Origin: JBEKUY01 sp049514555
GTDB taxonomy: Bacteria; Acidobacteriota; Terriglobia; Acidiferrales; UBA7541
Length of the DNA stretch: 64,000 nucleotides
Direction: 5' to 3'
Assembly (NCBI GenBank): GCA_049514555.1
Contig: JBEKUY010000003.1
Span: 1-64,000 of the forward strand
The notes beneath the pieces are model-generated. The model did no database searches. It saw only the letters and a list, made by a program, of their open reading frames with translations, and was not told the origin of the DNA. A program made the translations under genes and the position numbers. The stretch's first letter is position 1. Every line of letters begins with the position of its first letter. Of the stretch, positions 24,391-33,682 are shown in pieces.

Positions 24391-25455
24391 ATGCCTGACC
24401 GTAATCTTCATCGGTCCGTTTTTATGGCAGCCCTGATACTCTGCTGCGCTTCCCTGGTCTGTGCGCAAACTCCTGGCGTAAAGCAGCCCGCCAGGGAGAA
24501 GATCAGGATCGGTTGGTCCATCGACGACATGCGACTCGAACGCTGGCAGACTGATTGCGATGCCTTTCAGCAACGCGCCAAAGCTCTGGGCGCTGAAGTC
24601 ATCGTGGAAGATGCCGGAGGAGACCATGACAAACGGTTGCGGCAGACGCAGGAAGTCCTGGCCTCCGGTATTCAGGTCCTGGTCCTCGTCTCCAGCGATC
24701 CCAAAATAGAGGCTGAGATCGTGCCCGCCGCAAAAGCCAGGAATGTGCGCGTCATCACTTACGAAGGTTCTGTGGCAGGTGCCGAGGACCTCTACATTGT
24801 TACCGATTTTCGTATGATCGGCCGGCTGCAGGTATCCACCCTTACCGATCGCGCTCCCACCGGCAATTACGTCATACTCGGCGGCCCGGCCGAGGTATCC
24901 AGCGGCTTCCATGGCCCCCAACTCGAGGCACTGCAGCCGTTCCTCAAAGATGGTCGCATCAAGCTCGTTGCGGACCTCACAACTCCCGATTGGTCGGCGA
25001 GTGAGGCCTACATCAATATGACGCGTGTGCTTGAATCCAGCCATGACAAGATCACGGCTGTGATTGCGACGAACGACTCGATCGCCAGTGGCGCGATTCA
25101 GGCCCTTGAGGAGCACGGTCTTGCCGGCAAGGTGCTCGTTTCCGGGCAGGATGCCGATCTCTCCGCCATAGTCCGCGTTCTGATGGGTACACAGACCATG
25201 ACCCTCTACAAGCCGATTGTGCTTCAGGCCCAGGCAGCAGCGGAAGCTGCCGTCAGCCTGGCCAGAGGAGAGCCGGTAAAGACGAACGGAGAATTCCGGT
25301 CCGAGACCATGCGTTTGCCTGTGCCTGCGATTTACTTTTATCCGGTGGTCGTGACTAAAGACAACGTCAAAGAAACCGTCATCAGGGATGGTTTTCTGAA
25401 GGTCGAAGAGATCAAACAAGGTCTGCCCAAAGAAAAGTGGAGTCTGATCGAATAA
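24391..25455 (+). CDS. Periplasmic sugar-binding protein, xylose-type (XylF-like)
   Basis: This is a 354-residue substrate-binding protein of the type I periplasmic fold (Peripla_BP_4), closest by eye to the xylose-binding XylF group. After a signal peptide (cleavage near VCAQ) it shows KIRIGWSIDDMRLERWQTDC, then VLVSSDPKIEAEIVPAAKAR with the family RVITYE turn. Further segments are TAVIATNDSIASGAIQALEE, KVLVSGQDADLSAI and QTMTLYKPI. The ATG at 24391 has GGAGG 8 nt upstream. No ABC permease or ATPase lies nearby, so it is an orphan. The RHS remnant abuts its 3' end on the opposite strand. Confidence 0.85.
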   Translation: MPDRNLHRSVFMAALILCCASLVCAQTPGVKQPAREKIRIGWSIDDMRLERWQTDCDAFQQRAKALGAEVIVEDAGGDHDKRLRQTQEVLASGIQVLVLVSSDPKIEAEIVPAAKARNVRVITYEGSVAGAEDLYIVTDFRMIGRLQVSTLTDRAPTGNYVILGGPAEVSSGFHGPQLEALQPFLKDGRIKLVADLTTPDWSASEAYINMTRVLESSHDKITAVIATNDSIASGAIQALEEHGLAGKVLVSGQDADLSAIVRVLMGTQTMTLYKPIVLQAQAAAEAAVSLARGEPVKTNGEFRSETMRLPVPAIYFYPVVVTKDNVKETVIRDGFLKVEEIKQGLPKEKWSLIE

Positions 25456-26520
25456 CAGGAGAGTTCCGTCGGTAAGCGTAAACGTCTACGTCGCCACCAG
25501 CGAATCCAATGGGATCCTCACTGATGAACCTGCCGAGCGCCGGGTTGTAGTATCTGGCGCGGTAGAAGTAGAGGCCGGTGCCGGGCAGGATCACGCCGGT
25601 CAGGCGGTCCTCGTAATCCCAGGCGTAAGTCGTCGTGCCGTTCGTGTCCGCCTTGGTGAGCGTGTTGCCATTGTTGTCGTAAGTGAACGCCTCGTTGCTG
25701 AAGGACGTGAGTTCGTTCGAGGTGTTGTAAGAGTAGCTGGGAATGCCCAGCGACGTGAGCCGGTTGCCGACGTAATCATAGGAGTAGCTTTCGGTTGTGG
25801 TGCCGCCCTGGGCGACCTGGGTCAACTCGTAGATCGGGTCGTAGGCGTAGTTTGAGGTCACGCCGGCCAGCAGGTCGGCCTTACTGGTGCGATTGCCGGC
25901 GTTATCGACGGTGTAGTTGGCGCCGTCGAGGGTAGTATTCCCGAATTTATGCAAAACGCTTAGTAAACGTGACAAGTTGTCGTAGGCATACGTTGTGTTC
26001 ACGCCGTTCGGGCGTGTGAGCGAAGTGCGCCGACTCAACGCGTCGTAGCCGAGGCCGAAGCTGCCGCTCGTAAACGCGACGGGCGGAGTGAGCGTCTGCA
26101 GGCGATTCAGCGTGTCGTACGCGTAGCTGGTCGAGCCGCTCTCTGGGTCGGTGAACCCGGTGCGGTTCGAGGCTACGTCGTAGCCGTAGCCGGTCGTGAA
26201 CGTGCGGCTTGTCAGGAACGCGTAGCTCGTCGTGGTACCCGTCAACCGCCCCATGTTGTCGAACGTGAATTGGTAGGTGCCGGTGGGGTCGGTCACCTGG
26301 GTCAATCGCGAGTCGTTATCGTGGGTGTAATTCACCGCTGTGGAATCAGGATAAGCCTTCTGCGTCAGCCGGTTCAACTGGTCATAAATGTAGGTGATCG
26401 TCTGGCCCTTGCGATCGGTCTTGCCGGTCAAGTTGCCGATGGCGTCGTACGCGTAGGTTTCGTACAGCGAGGACGGAAACGTCGTCTGCGTCACGCGGCG
26501 GTCTGGCTGAACGATGCGAG
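25412..26520 (-). pseudogene. RHS/YD-repeat protein remnant, truncated at both ends with internal deletion
   Basis: The frame encodes about ten YD repeats (for example YETYAYDAIGNLTGKTDRKG and TSYAYDTLNRLQTLTP). These end in the RHS core signature YRARYYNPALGRFISEDPIG. No start, signal or N-terminal region exists: homology begins about 15 nt after the stop of the gene at 26533. In intact RHS proteins 80-90 residues separate the VxLPGTG segment from the LYYYRARYYDP segment. Here they are fused in frame (LPGTGLYFYRARYYN), indicating a deletion. The variable C-terminal toxin/tip is absent, and the last 12 codons read antisense into the sugar-binding gene. Confidence 0.8.
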
Positions 26521-26532
26521 AAGAAGGGAGAG

Positions 26533-27234
26533 CTATTCCATGCGGGTTGCGAGGACGCGGTTTCCGCGGATTTCCACTTCGACACCGAGGGGCGGGCGGA
26601 TAACGGATCCCTGCGCAATAGCTCCACGCACAAAAGCGCCTCCGGGAATACTGGACATGCGCAGCGGGTCGAAGACGGTGCGGCTGCAAGGGTCGCCGAC
26701 CATGGGATGCTTGGCGCGGAAACCGTAGTCGTCGCGCAGCTTGGCCAGATCGGTGATGTACTCGAGCTGGCATCGGCCGAAGGGCACCTGCTGCGCGAAT
26801 GCCCAGTAAGACGATGACTGCTCCGCGGAACCGCCCGGCAAACGGATGATCAACGCAGGGACATTCTCGTTCGTCAACCGGTTCCGAAAGACAAATTCCT
26901 TCGAAGACCACGGGCGCGCCAGTTCCTCGGTGGTGGCGATATCCGGATGGGCCGAGGTGGATTCGGGTGGAGGCGGCTGGAGGTCGCTCGTCGGCGTGGG
27001 AACTACAATTTGCTGGGCTGGCTCGGGGGGAAGCGCATCGCCGGCGTGGGGCCGCATGAGCCACCGAACCGCGACCGCAGCCACGAGAAGCACGGCCACC
27101 ACCGCGATCACTACCCCTGAGGCAGATCTCAGTTTGCGCAACAATCTCACACCGAGCGGCAGAGGAACATTCACGCCGGGGATTTGCGGCATGTCCGCCT
27201 TGAAGCGTTCGGAATGCGTAGGCTGGTCAGGCAT
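26533..27234 (-). CDS. Unrecognised one-TM protein with a small C-terminal domain
   Basis: I do not recognise this 233-residue protein with confidence. It has a cytosolic N-terminal part of about 40 residues, one transmembrane helix (ASGVVIAVVAVLLVAAVAVR), a Pro-rich linker, and a C-terminal domain of about 120 residues. That domain contains HPMVGDPCSRTVFDPL and ends IRPPLGVEVEIRGNRVLATR. The end faintly recalls the tail of Rieske-fold proteins, but the CxH and CxxH cluster ligands are absent. The ATG at 27234 was chosen because the preceding residues look non-coding. It is divergent from the large gene at 27490. Confidence 0.65.
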   Translation of the reverse strand: MPDQPTHSERFKADMPQIPGVNVPLPLGVRLLRKLRSASGVVIAVVAVLLVAAVAVRWLMRPHAGDALPPEPAQQIVVPTPTSDLQPPPPESTSAHPDIATTEELARPWSSKEFVFRNRLTNENVPALIIRLPGGSAEQSSSYWAFAQQVPFGRCQLEYITDLAKLRDDYGFRAKHPMVGDPCSRTVFDPLRMSSIPGGAFVRGAIAQGSVIRPPLGVEVEIRGNRVLATRME

Positions 27235-27424
27235 GGTAGTCCTGTACCGGGGGCAGAACCCCACCCCAGGTCTAACGACAGTCAAGCACGATCGGGGGGC
27301 GGGTCCCTCCGGTGGCTAGATTGTAAGCCGGAGCACGGCAGGTGGCAATCCTTAGCTCCATACGATCCATATGATTGGTACCGGCGGTTGGTTACTCATA
27401 GGGTTACGTCCATAGCCTGGAGGC

Positions 27425-27453
27425 TTGTCCACAATCTTCGCTGACACTAATGT
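27425..27453 (+). promoter_or_regulatory. Possible promoter of the HEAT/PilZ tandem
   Basis: TTGTCC (27425-27430) and TAATGT (27448-27453) are 17 nt apart, ending 36 nt before the GTG at 27490. The -10 is weak, so this is tentative. Confidence 0.3.
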
Positions 27454-27489
27454 AGCCGGAGAGGTTTCTTAGCCTCCAACAGCCCGGCC

Positions 27490-30400
27490 GTGTCGATGAG
27501 CACCGACGCCAAGACTGCAGCGGCTCGGACGTTTGTCCGCAGCCTTAACATTCTGCTTAAGTTCGCGCGGCTGTACGAGTTTGGCCACACGCGCACGAAG
27601 GCTCAGTTCGAGACGACGTGGCGCGAGCTCAGCACGGCGCTTGAACAAAGCAAACAGAGCGGGCTACTTCTGGGCGCCTCGGGAAACCAAATCCTTGTTG
27701 ATGGCGTGCCGCTCGGCGGCGGGGCAGCCGAGCGCGGCTTTGCCCAACTGCTCTCCGCCTCAGGGATCGCCAGCATCCATTTTGCCCCGCACCTGACCCA
27801 GGCGCAGTTCGCCAAGTTTGCCCGAGCCTTTCCCACGGGCAACGCCAAACCCTCCGCACTTGCCGAGCACCTCAAGACAGCGCTTGCGGGTGATACGAGC
27901 ATCCGCGTTAATGAGATTCGTTACGTGGCCGAAGACTCGACGGTTGCAGGAGTCAAGATAGCTGCACAATTGACGAGCAAGCTTCTGGGCGGGACCCCGG
28001 ATAGCGTTCGGGACATGCTGGAAGATCCCCAAAAGTTGCTGCAATTGATCTTGGCGGCAGAAGGGTCCCGAGTGGGCCCCGGTCGACCTGGTGCAACGGG
28101 TGGGGGCGGCGGTGCAGGGAGCGGCGGAGGCATTGGCCCGGGAGGCGGAGGATCCGGCGGCTCAGGCGGAGGCGGCGGAGGCATAGGTCTGGGAGGCGGA
28201 GGATCGGGCGGCCCAGGCGGAGGCGGCGGAGGGGCAGGTGGCGGTTGGGATCCGCCCGGCGCGTCCGGCGGAGGGTCTGGCACGACGAGTTATGGAGCTG
28301 GTACGGCAGGCAGCGGGGCCGCAGGGACTGCGGGTGTTCCTGGCACAGGTTCCGGAGGCGAGACGCCGGGCGGATCAGGTGGTTATGCGCGGAGCGTCGA
28401 TCCCGTGCTGGTTGGGTCTGGCACACAGCCAGATGGCCCCGCCGCTCCAGGAGCCGTCCCCCCGGTGCGTCCGGGGCGCTGGCTGACAGCTTCGGCGATG
28501 CTGCGCAGCGTCATGAACGAGGCCGACGAGGGCAGGGGCACTTCACTGCCGCTCGGCGCTCCTCTGGGGAGTTCCTTGGGAAGCTCCTATGGACGTGGCT
28601 TCAACGTCGCTGAAGAGGATGTTCGCGCGATGCTGGGCTTGTTCGCGCAGCTGGGACGCGCGCGAAGAGATCCGGAAGCGAAGCTCGATCTCCCCACGTT
28701 TCAGTCACGTCTCTCCGCGCTGCCGGTAAGCGCCCAATACACGCTACAGCAGGCGCTTGCCGGGCTGGCGGTGCAGGCGCCCACGGAGGCGCCGGACAAG
28801 CCCCTGCTCCTCAAGCTGGCCGAGCACGTGGCCGTACGCTTTGCGCTCGATAGTTACGAGCGCGGAGAGGTGCGCGTCAATGCCGTGAAGCAATTGCTCG
28901 ACCGGCTGAATCAGGAAATCGAAGGGCTGCGGAAAATCGTAGGCTCCCACGAAGATATCATGGCTGCGGCGGGGATCAAGGTGCAGTCCTACACCGAGCT
29001 ACTCGATCAGCAGTTCTGGGAGCAGGTGCCTGAGGACAACAAGCGGCAAGTCCTCACATCACAGGATGCCTGGAGCGTTCCTCCACGGAACGTGCGCGCG
29101 TTTCTGGAAGAGATGCTGCGCCGCTCGGACCTGAAAATCGTGCATGAAATCCTCATCAACTATGTGTCCTGCATCACGCTCGAACAGGATGACGCGCGGC
29201 GGACAACCGCGATGGGATTGGCCGATCTGGCGGAACTGTACGCCATCGGGGACGGCGGCATCCTCATGGAGGCCATCCGGCGCGTCGGCAACCAGTTGGC
29301 GCGGGAGAAAGAGCCGGGTATCCAGACGCTGATCAGCGCCGCGTTTGTGCGCCTGAGCCAGGAAGCGGCGGCGCGGCGATACTACCCGGTGCTGCAGCAG
29401 TCGCTGGCTTCACTCGACGCCGTGGAGGCGCAGTGCCCGGGCACTACACAGAGTTTGCGGCCGCGCATCGGGGTGGAAGATCGCCTGCCGGAATTCATCG
29501 AAGATGCGCTCAGGGCGCATGAGCTCGGAGACGGGCTGCTCGACATTCTACAGCTTGTCCCGGGTCCGGCACTGAAGTACCTCACGACCCGATTTAGCCA
29601 TTGTGGATTCCGCGAAGATTGCGAGCTGCTCTGCGAGATCACGTGTGGCCTCGGCGAAGAAGCGATCGCGCAGCTGGCGGCGACGCTTCAGTCCGCGCAA
29701 CCTTCGGAGGCGGTGGAGACCGTCGGTTTGCTGAGCTTGTTGTCTCCGAAGACGCTGGAGAAGGCGCTGTCGCTCCGGCTGTCGCAGTGGTCGCGTCCGG
29801 TCCATGACCGTGTGGTGCGTCAACTGGCGGTGGTCGAGCACGAAGTCCGCGCGCGCCTGTTGCTAGCGATTTACGATACCCTGGACCCGCTCATTCATCC
29901 GCTCGCGCTGGATGAGATGGGAACGAGCGGAGACCCGCAGTGCATCCCGAAGCTGTTGAGCCTGGCCTCTTCTGAAAGCCTGAACAGTTACCACCGGTTA
30001 AAGGCCATTGAAGCCCTGGGTCGACTGCGCGCACAGCCCGCTACCGCGTTGTTGCAGCAGATCGTGGACGCGCGCCAGATGTGGCACTGGGTCTATCCGA
30101 GCGAGCTGCGGATTGCTGCGATGCAGGCGCTGCTCCGCATCGATCCGTCCCTTGGAACCCAGCGCCTGGAGATGAGCGGATTGGAGCGCAAGGAGCTGGT
30201 TTTCGAGCCGATCGATCCGGACGAAAACTCGACCTGCATCCGGCAGAGACGCTACGCGCGCCTAAAGCTTTCCCGGCCTCTCTCGGGTGCGACCACAAAC
30301 CTTCGGGATAACTCGAAGATGACCATCCTCGAACTAGACCTCGGAGGCGGTCTGGCTTCCTGCGAGCGCCACTTGGCTCCGGGCAATCTCCTCGCGCTCA

Positions 30401-30612
30401 AGATTAGCCTGGGCATGCGCTCCGTACGCGCCCAGGTGTTCGTGCGTGGCGTTCGTCCACAAGCGATTGCTTTTGAGATTGTCGAGATGAATCTGGACGA
30501 GCGTTCGCGTCTCCGCAAGATGCTCCTCGAAGTCGGCGGATTGACGCCGCCCTCCGCGGTAGGGAACCGGAGCCGGCGGCGCTTGCGCGGCATGTTGGTG
30601 GGCAAGGGCTAG
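27490..30612 (+). CDS. Large HEAT-like/PilZ-domain protein A (first of a tandem paralogue pair)
   Basis: This is a 1,040-residue soluble protein with no signal peptide or TM segment. An N-terminal domain (about 10-195) has RSLNILLKFARLYEFGHTRT and SGNQILVDGVPLGGG. A Gly-rich linker follows (201-300). Two helical stretches (about 370-560 and 560-900) resemble HEAT/armadillo repeats, for example RLKAIEALGRLRAQPATALL. The C-terminal domain (about 915-1015) looks PilZ-like. It has the arginine motif RRYAR, but a degenerate D-L-G-G-G where D/NxSxxG is expected, so c-di-GMP binding is uncertain. GTG 27490 or ATG 27496 may start it. A paralogue follows 173 nt downstream. Confidence 0.8.
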   Translation: MSMSTDAKTAAARTFVRSLNILLKFARLYEFGHTRTKAQFETTWRELSTALEQSKQSGLLLGASGNQILVDGVPLGGGAAERGFAQLLSASGIASIHFAPHLTQAQFAKFARAFPTGNAKPSALAEHLKTALAGDTSIRVNEIRYVAEDSTVAGVKIAAQLTSKLLGGTPDSVRDMLEDPQKLLQLILAAEGSRVGPGRPGATGGGGGAGSGGGIGPGGGGSGGSGGGGGGIGLGGGGSGGPGGGGGGAGGGWDPPGASGGGSGTTSYGAGTAGSGAAGTAGVPGTGSGGETPGGSGGYARSVDPVLVGSGTQPDGPAAPGAVPPVRPGRWLTASAMLRSVMNEADEGRGTSLPLGAPLGSSLGSSYGRGFNVAEEDVRAMLGLFAQLGRARRDPEAKLDLPTFQSRLSALPVSAQYTLQQALAGLAVQAPTEAPDKPLLLKLAEHVAVRFALDSYERGEVRVNAVKQLLDRLNQEIEGLRKIVGSHEDIMAAAGIKVQSYTELLDQQFWEQVPEDNKRQVLTSQDAWSVPPRNVRAFLEEMLRRSDLKIVHEILINYVSCITLEQDDARRTTAMGLADLAELYAIGDGGILMEAIRRVGNQLAREKEPGIQTLISAAFVRLSQEAAARRYYPVLQQSLASLDAVEAQCPGTTQSLRPRIGVEDRLPEFIEDALRAHELGDGLLDILQLVPGPALKYLTTRFSHCGFREDCELLCEITCGLGEEAIAQLAATLQSAQPSEAVETVGLLSLLSPKTLEKALSLRLSQWSRPVHDRVVRQLAVVEHEVRARLLLAIYDTLDPLIHPLALDEMGTSGDPQCIPKLLSLASSESLNSYHRLKAIEALGRLRAQPATALLQQIVDARQMWHWVYPSELRIAAMQALLRIDPSLGTQRLEMSGLERKELVFEPIDPDENSTCIRQRRYARLKLSRPLSGATTNLRDNSKMTILELDLGGGLASCERHLAPGNLLALKISLGMRSVRAQVFVRGVRPQAIAFEIVEMNLDERSRLRKMLLEVGGLTPPSAVGNRSRRRLRGMLVGKG
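28129..28230 (+). repeat. 51-bp tandem repeat coding a Gly-rich linker
   Basis: Two adjacent 51-bp units inside protein A encode GIGPGGGGSGGSGGGGG and GIGLGGGGSGGPGGGGG. They lie within a longer Gly/Ser/Pro-rich linker (about 28090-28390) that is far shorter in the paralogue. Confidence 0.8.
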
Positions 30613-30785
30613 CCCAGCCCCCTCCCCCTCCCGAAGAAGGGATCTCTCCCCGTCATGCCCGACACTTCCACGCTGCTGTTTTGGTTACTGACGGTGAAAC
30701 ATGGGACTCTCGTACCATTGTGCCGGCCCCGCGCTGGCACTACGGTACTTTGGGGTGTGTCTACCGGGCAAGCTGGCGGCGCGAG

Positions 30786-33491
30786 ATGAAGATGGACCCC
30801 AAGACGACAGCGGCGCGGGCCTTCGTGCGGAGCCTGAACATTCTGCTCAAGTTTGCCCGCCTGTACGGGTTTGACCACGCCCGGACGGCCGTGCAACTCG
30901 ACACTGCCTGGCAGGAATTGGGCATGGCCCTCGGCCCCGGAACAGACGCCGGGCTCCTTCTGGGTGCGACAGGCTCCCAGTTGCTTCTCGACGGCGTGCC
31001 ACTGGAGGGCGCTCCTTCGGAGCGGCAGTTCGCCCAATTGCTCTCCTCAGCCGGGTTAGCCAGCGTGCAATTCCTCCCCAGCATCACTCGGGATGTGCTG
31101 GAGCGCTTTGTGCGCGCCTTCCCGACCAGCAAGGCAAAACCTACGGAACTCGCTCAGCAATTGAAAGACGCTATGGCTGATACCCAAGGCGTGCACATCA
31201 ACGAAATCTGCTTCGTGGCCACGGACTCGCGCTTGCGCGAAGCGCACATCGCCGCACAGCTTGCCGCCGGCGCGCTCGGTCAAGATTCGGGCCAATTCAA
31301 GCAATGGCTGAACGATCCGCAGAAGCTGCTGGAGTTGATTGCGGCGGCGCAGGGCACAAGACCAAGCGGTCCCGGAGGGGGAAGCGCGGGCGCTTCGACG
31401 GGACGCGGGTCAGGTTCGGGATCGGGTTCTTCACTATGGGGAGGAGGGAACCCCTCAGCAAAGGACGCGCCAGCTGCCGGACCTATCCGCGCAGAACCCA
31501 CCGAAGATGACGTCTTGGGCATCCTGCGCACACTGACGAGTCTGGGACAAGGCGGCGGCGTCGGCTTGGGCGGCGTTGCTCCCGGGCCCTTCCAGGAACA
31601 TGTCTCGAAGCTTCCCGACAGCGCCAGGAATATTCTCCAACAGGCTTTGGCGACTCTCGCGGCGCAAGCGCAGAAGAAGAAGCCCGACGAAACCGTGTTG
31701 ATTCGCCTCGCGGAGCACCTGGCCATCCGCTTCGCGCTCGAGCGGTATGAGCGCGGCGAGATCAAGGTGAACGCGGTCCGGGAGCTCCTGGACCGCATGA
31801 GCAAGGAGATTGCAAACCTGAAGCAGGTTCTCGGAACCCACGAGGAGAAGATGGCCGAAGCCGGCCTCGCGGTCGAGAGCTATACGGACATTCTCGACCG
31901 GCAGTTTTGGGCGGCGGTCCCGGAGAAGAGCAAACGGTCCGTCCTGACCTCGCCGGAAGTTTGGTGCATCCCGCCGCGAAACGTGAGGCAGTATGTCGCG
32001 GAGCTCATCGAACACGGCGAGATGGGCCAGGCGTTTGAGATTCTCAAGAATTACGCCGCGTGCGCGGGCAACCAGGAACCCGATGCCCGGCGGAAGACCG
32101 CCGTCGGTCTTGCTGAGCTCGCCGAGCTTTACTCCAAGGTGGACGGGCAGCTCGTGGCGGAGGCCATCGGACAAATTGGCGCGCGTGTGAACACCGAGCG
32201 GGACGCGGAGCTGCAGGCGGTTGTGAATGCGGCCTTCGTCCGCCTGAGTCAGGAAGCCGCGGCGCACCGTTTCTTTCCGGCGATGAAACAGGCGCTGGAC
32301 ATCGTTTCCGCGGTAGAGATTCAGCGGCCTAATGTGGCCCGCAACCTGCGCCCGAAAATCGGAGTCGAAGAGCGGGTGCCGGAGTTTCTCGAGGAGGCGC
32401 TGCGAGCCAAGGAAGTGGCCGAGGGTCTGGCCGGCGTCTTGCGCATGGTTCCGCGTACGGCAGCCGAGCAATTGGCCGCGCGATTCAACCGCTGCTCCCT
32501 GCGTGAGGATTCTGAACGTGTTGCGGCGCTGGCGCAGGAGATCGGGACCGAAGCGATGACGTTCCTAAGCGATTCCTTGCGCGCCGGACCCCCTGCGGAA
32601 GCGGTGGAAACAGTCGGGCTGCTGAGCCGGCTCAGTCCGGAGATCGTGGAGACGATGCTGCCCGAAAGGATTCGCGAGTTCCCGCGCATGTCGCAGGACC
32701 GTGTTGTCCGCCTGGTGTCCGCATCCGGAGGCGCAGGACGCTGCCGGATCTTGCTGGCCATCCTCGAGGGCCTCGATTCGATGGTCAAGGCAATCGCGGT
32801 GGACGAAATTGGGATGACCGGCGATCGGGAAGCGCTCCGGCGGCTGATGTGCATCGCCGATGGCGATGTCGCGCTCGGGGGAGGACCTCACTTGCGCGTG
32901 AAGGCCGTCGAGGCGCTCGGCCGTCTGCGATGCCCCGAGGCGGTCAAGCTCCTGCGGCGGATCGCCGAAAGCAGGCAAATGTGGCGCTGGGTGAATCCGC
33001 AAGAGCTGCGGATCGCCGCGGCCCAGGCTCTCACGAAAGTCGATTCGGAGTGGCTCGCCGCGTTCTTGCCACACAGCGGGTTGGATGATGTGGATCTGGC
33101 TCTCACGCCGTTGGAAGCCGAACCGAATTGCCGTTGGGTGCGCCAGCGCCGATCTGTGCGCGTGAGGCTCCCCAAGACGCTATCGGCCGCAACCACGAAC
33201 CTCAAGGAGATTTGCCGATTCGAAATCAAGACCGTGAGCCTGACGGGCGGCGTGGCCACGCTGGATCGCCATCTCCAGCCAGGCACCCAGGTGCAACTCA
33301 AGCTCGGCTCCGGCCTGAAAGGCGTCTCGGCCACAGTGCTCATGCGGGACTATCGCGCTCAGGATATGGCCTTCGAAATCGTGGACATGGGCCTCGATGA
33401 CCGGGGCCGCCTGCGCCGGCTCCTGGCGGAGACTCTTTCGCGCACCGCAGATTTCCCGGAATCTTCCTCAGTCACCATGGTGTCGAATTGA
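30786..33491 (+). CDS. Large HEAT-like/PilZ-domain protein B (second of the tandem pair)
   Basis: This 901-residue paralogue of the preceding protein has the same architecture. The N-terminal domain carries RSLNILLKFARLYGFDHART and GSQLLLDGVPLEGAP. A Gly/Ser linker of only about 35 residues follows (195-230), then the helical body with the shared IPPRNVRQYVAELIEHGE and LDRQFWAAVPEKSKRSVLTS segments. The C-terminal PilZ-like domain begins RQRRSVRVRLPKTLS. Here the second motif is TVSLTGG (D/NxSxxG with the first residue changed). The ATG at 30786 was chosen because it aligns with the N-terminus of protein A. Divergence between copies is spread evenly, so the duplication is not recent. secA follows after 191 nt with its own promoter. 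Confidence 0.8.
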   Translation: MKMDPKTTAARAFVRSLNILLKFARLYGFDHARTAVQLDTAWQELGMALGPGTDAGLLLGATGSQLLLDGVPLEGAPSERQFAQLLSSAGLASVQFLPSITRDVLERFVRAFPTSKAKPTELAQQLKDAMADTQGVHINEICFVATDSRLREAHIAAQLAAGALGQDSGQFKQWLNDPQKLLELIAAAQGTRPSGPGGGSAGASTGRGSGSGSGSSLWGGGNPSAKDAPAAGPIRAEPTEDDVLGILRTLTSLGQGGGVGLGGVAPGPFQEHVSKLPDSARNILQQALATLAAQAQKKKPDETVLIRLAEHLAIRFALERYERGEIKVNAVRELLDRMSKEIANLKQVLGTHEEKMAEAGLAVESYTDILDRQFWAAVPEKSKRSVLTSPEVWCIPPRNVRQYVAELIEHGEMGQAFEILKNYAACAGNQEPDARRKTAVGLAELAELYSKVDGQLVAEAIGQIGARVNTERDAELQAVVNAAFVRLSQEAAAHRFFPAMKQALDIVSAVEIQRPNVARNLRPKIGVEERVPEFLEEALRAKEVAEGLAGVLRMVPRTAAEQLAARFNRCSLREDSERVAALAQEIGTEAMTFLSDSLRAGPPAEAVETVGLLSRLSPEIVETMLPERIREFPRMSQDRVVRLVSASGGAGRCRILLAILEGLDSMVKAIAVDEIGMTGDREALRRLMCIADGDVALGGGPHLRVKAVEALGRLRCPEAVKLLRRIAESRQMWRWVNPQELRIAAAQALTKVDSEWLAAFLPHSGLDDVDLALTPLEAEPNCRWVRQRRSVRVRLPKTLSAATTNLKEICRFEIKTVSLTGGVATLDRHLQPGTQVQLKLGSGLKGVSATVLMRDYRAQDMAFEIVDMGLDDRGRLRRLLAETLSRTADFPESSSVTMVSN

Positions 33492-33535
33492 CCGGATGTT
33501 AGGATCGCTGCGTCCTGCTCAGCTTTGCACGTTCT

Positions 33536-33564
33536 TTGCCGTGCCGCATCCAACCAGATAGAAT
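33536..33564 (+). promoter_or_regulatory. secA: Predicted sigma70-type promoter of secA
   Basis: TTGCCG (33536-33541) and TAGAAT (33559-33564) are 17 nt apart. The leader of about 110 nt contains a hairpin GGCTTTCC (33588-33595) / GGAAGGCC (33603-33610). Confidence 0.6.
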
Positions 33565-33682
33565 GATGGATTGAGTTGAGCCGCTCAGGCTTTCCGAGCG
33601 TGGGAAGGCCAGCCAACCGCGCCACGGGCTCGGGAACGATCCGAAAAGCATTTCCAGTGCTCCGCGGTCGAAGAAAGGATTC

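Noticed and set aside
26560..26690. Rieske iron-sulfur domain in the protein at 26533-27234
   Set aside because: Only the tail pattern is similar. The CxH and CxxH cluster ligands are absent, so a Rieske call is not supported.
26535..27064. N-terminal extension of the RHS frame upstream of about 26520
   Set aside because: It overlaps the coding sequence at 26533-27234 in another frame and lacks YD repeats. The open frame there is accidental.
28090..28390. GC-rich repeats considered as a CRISPR-like or minisatellite array
   Set aside because: They are in-frame codons for a Gly-rich linker (two 51-bp units) inside a large gene, with no spacers.
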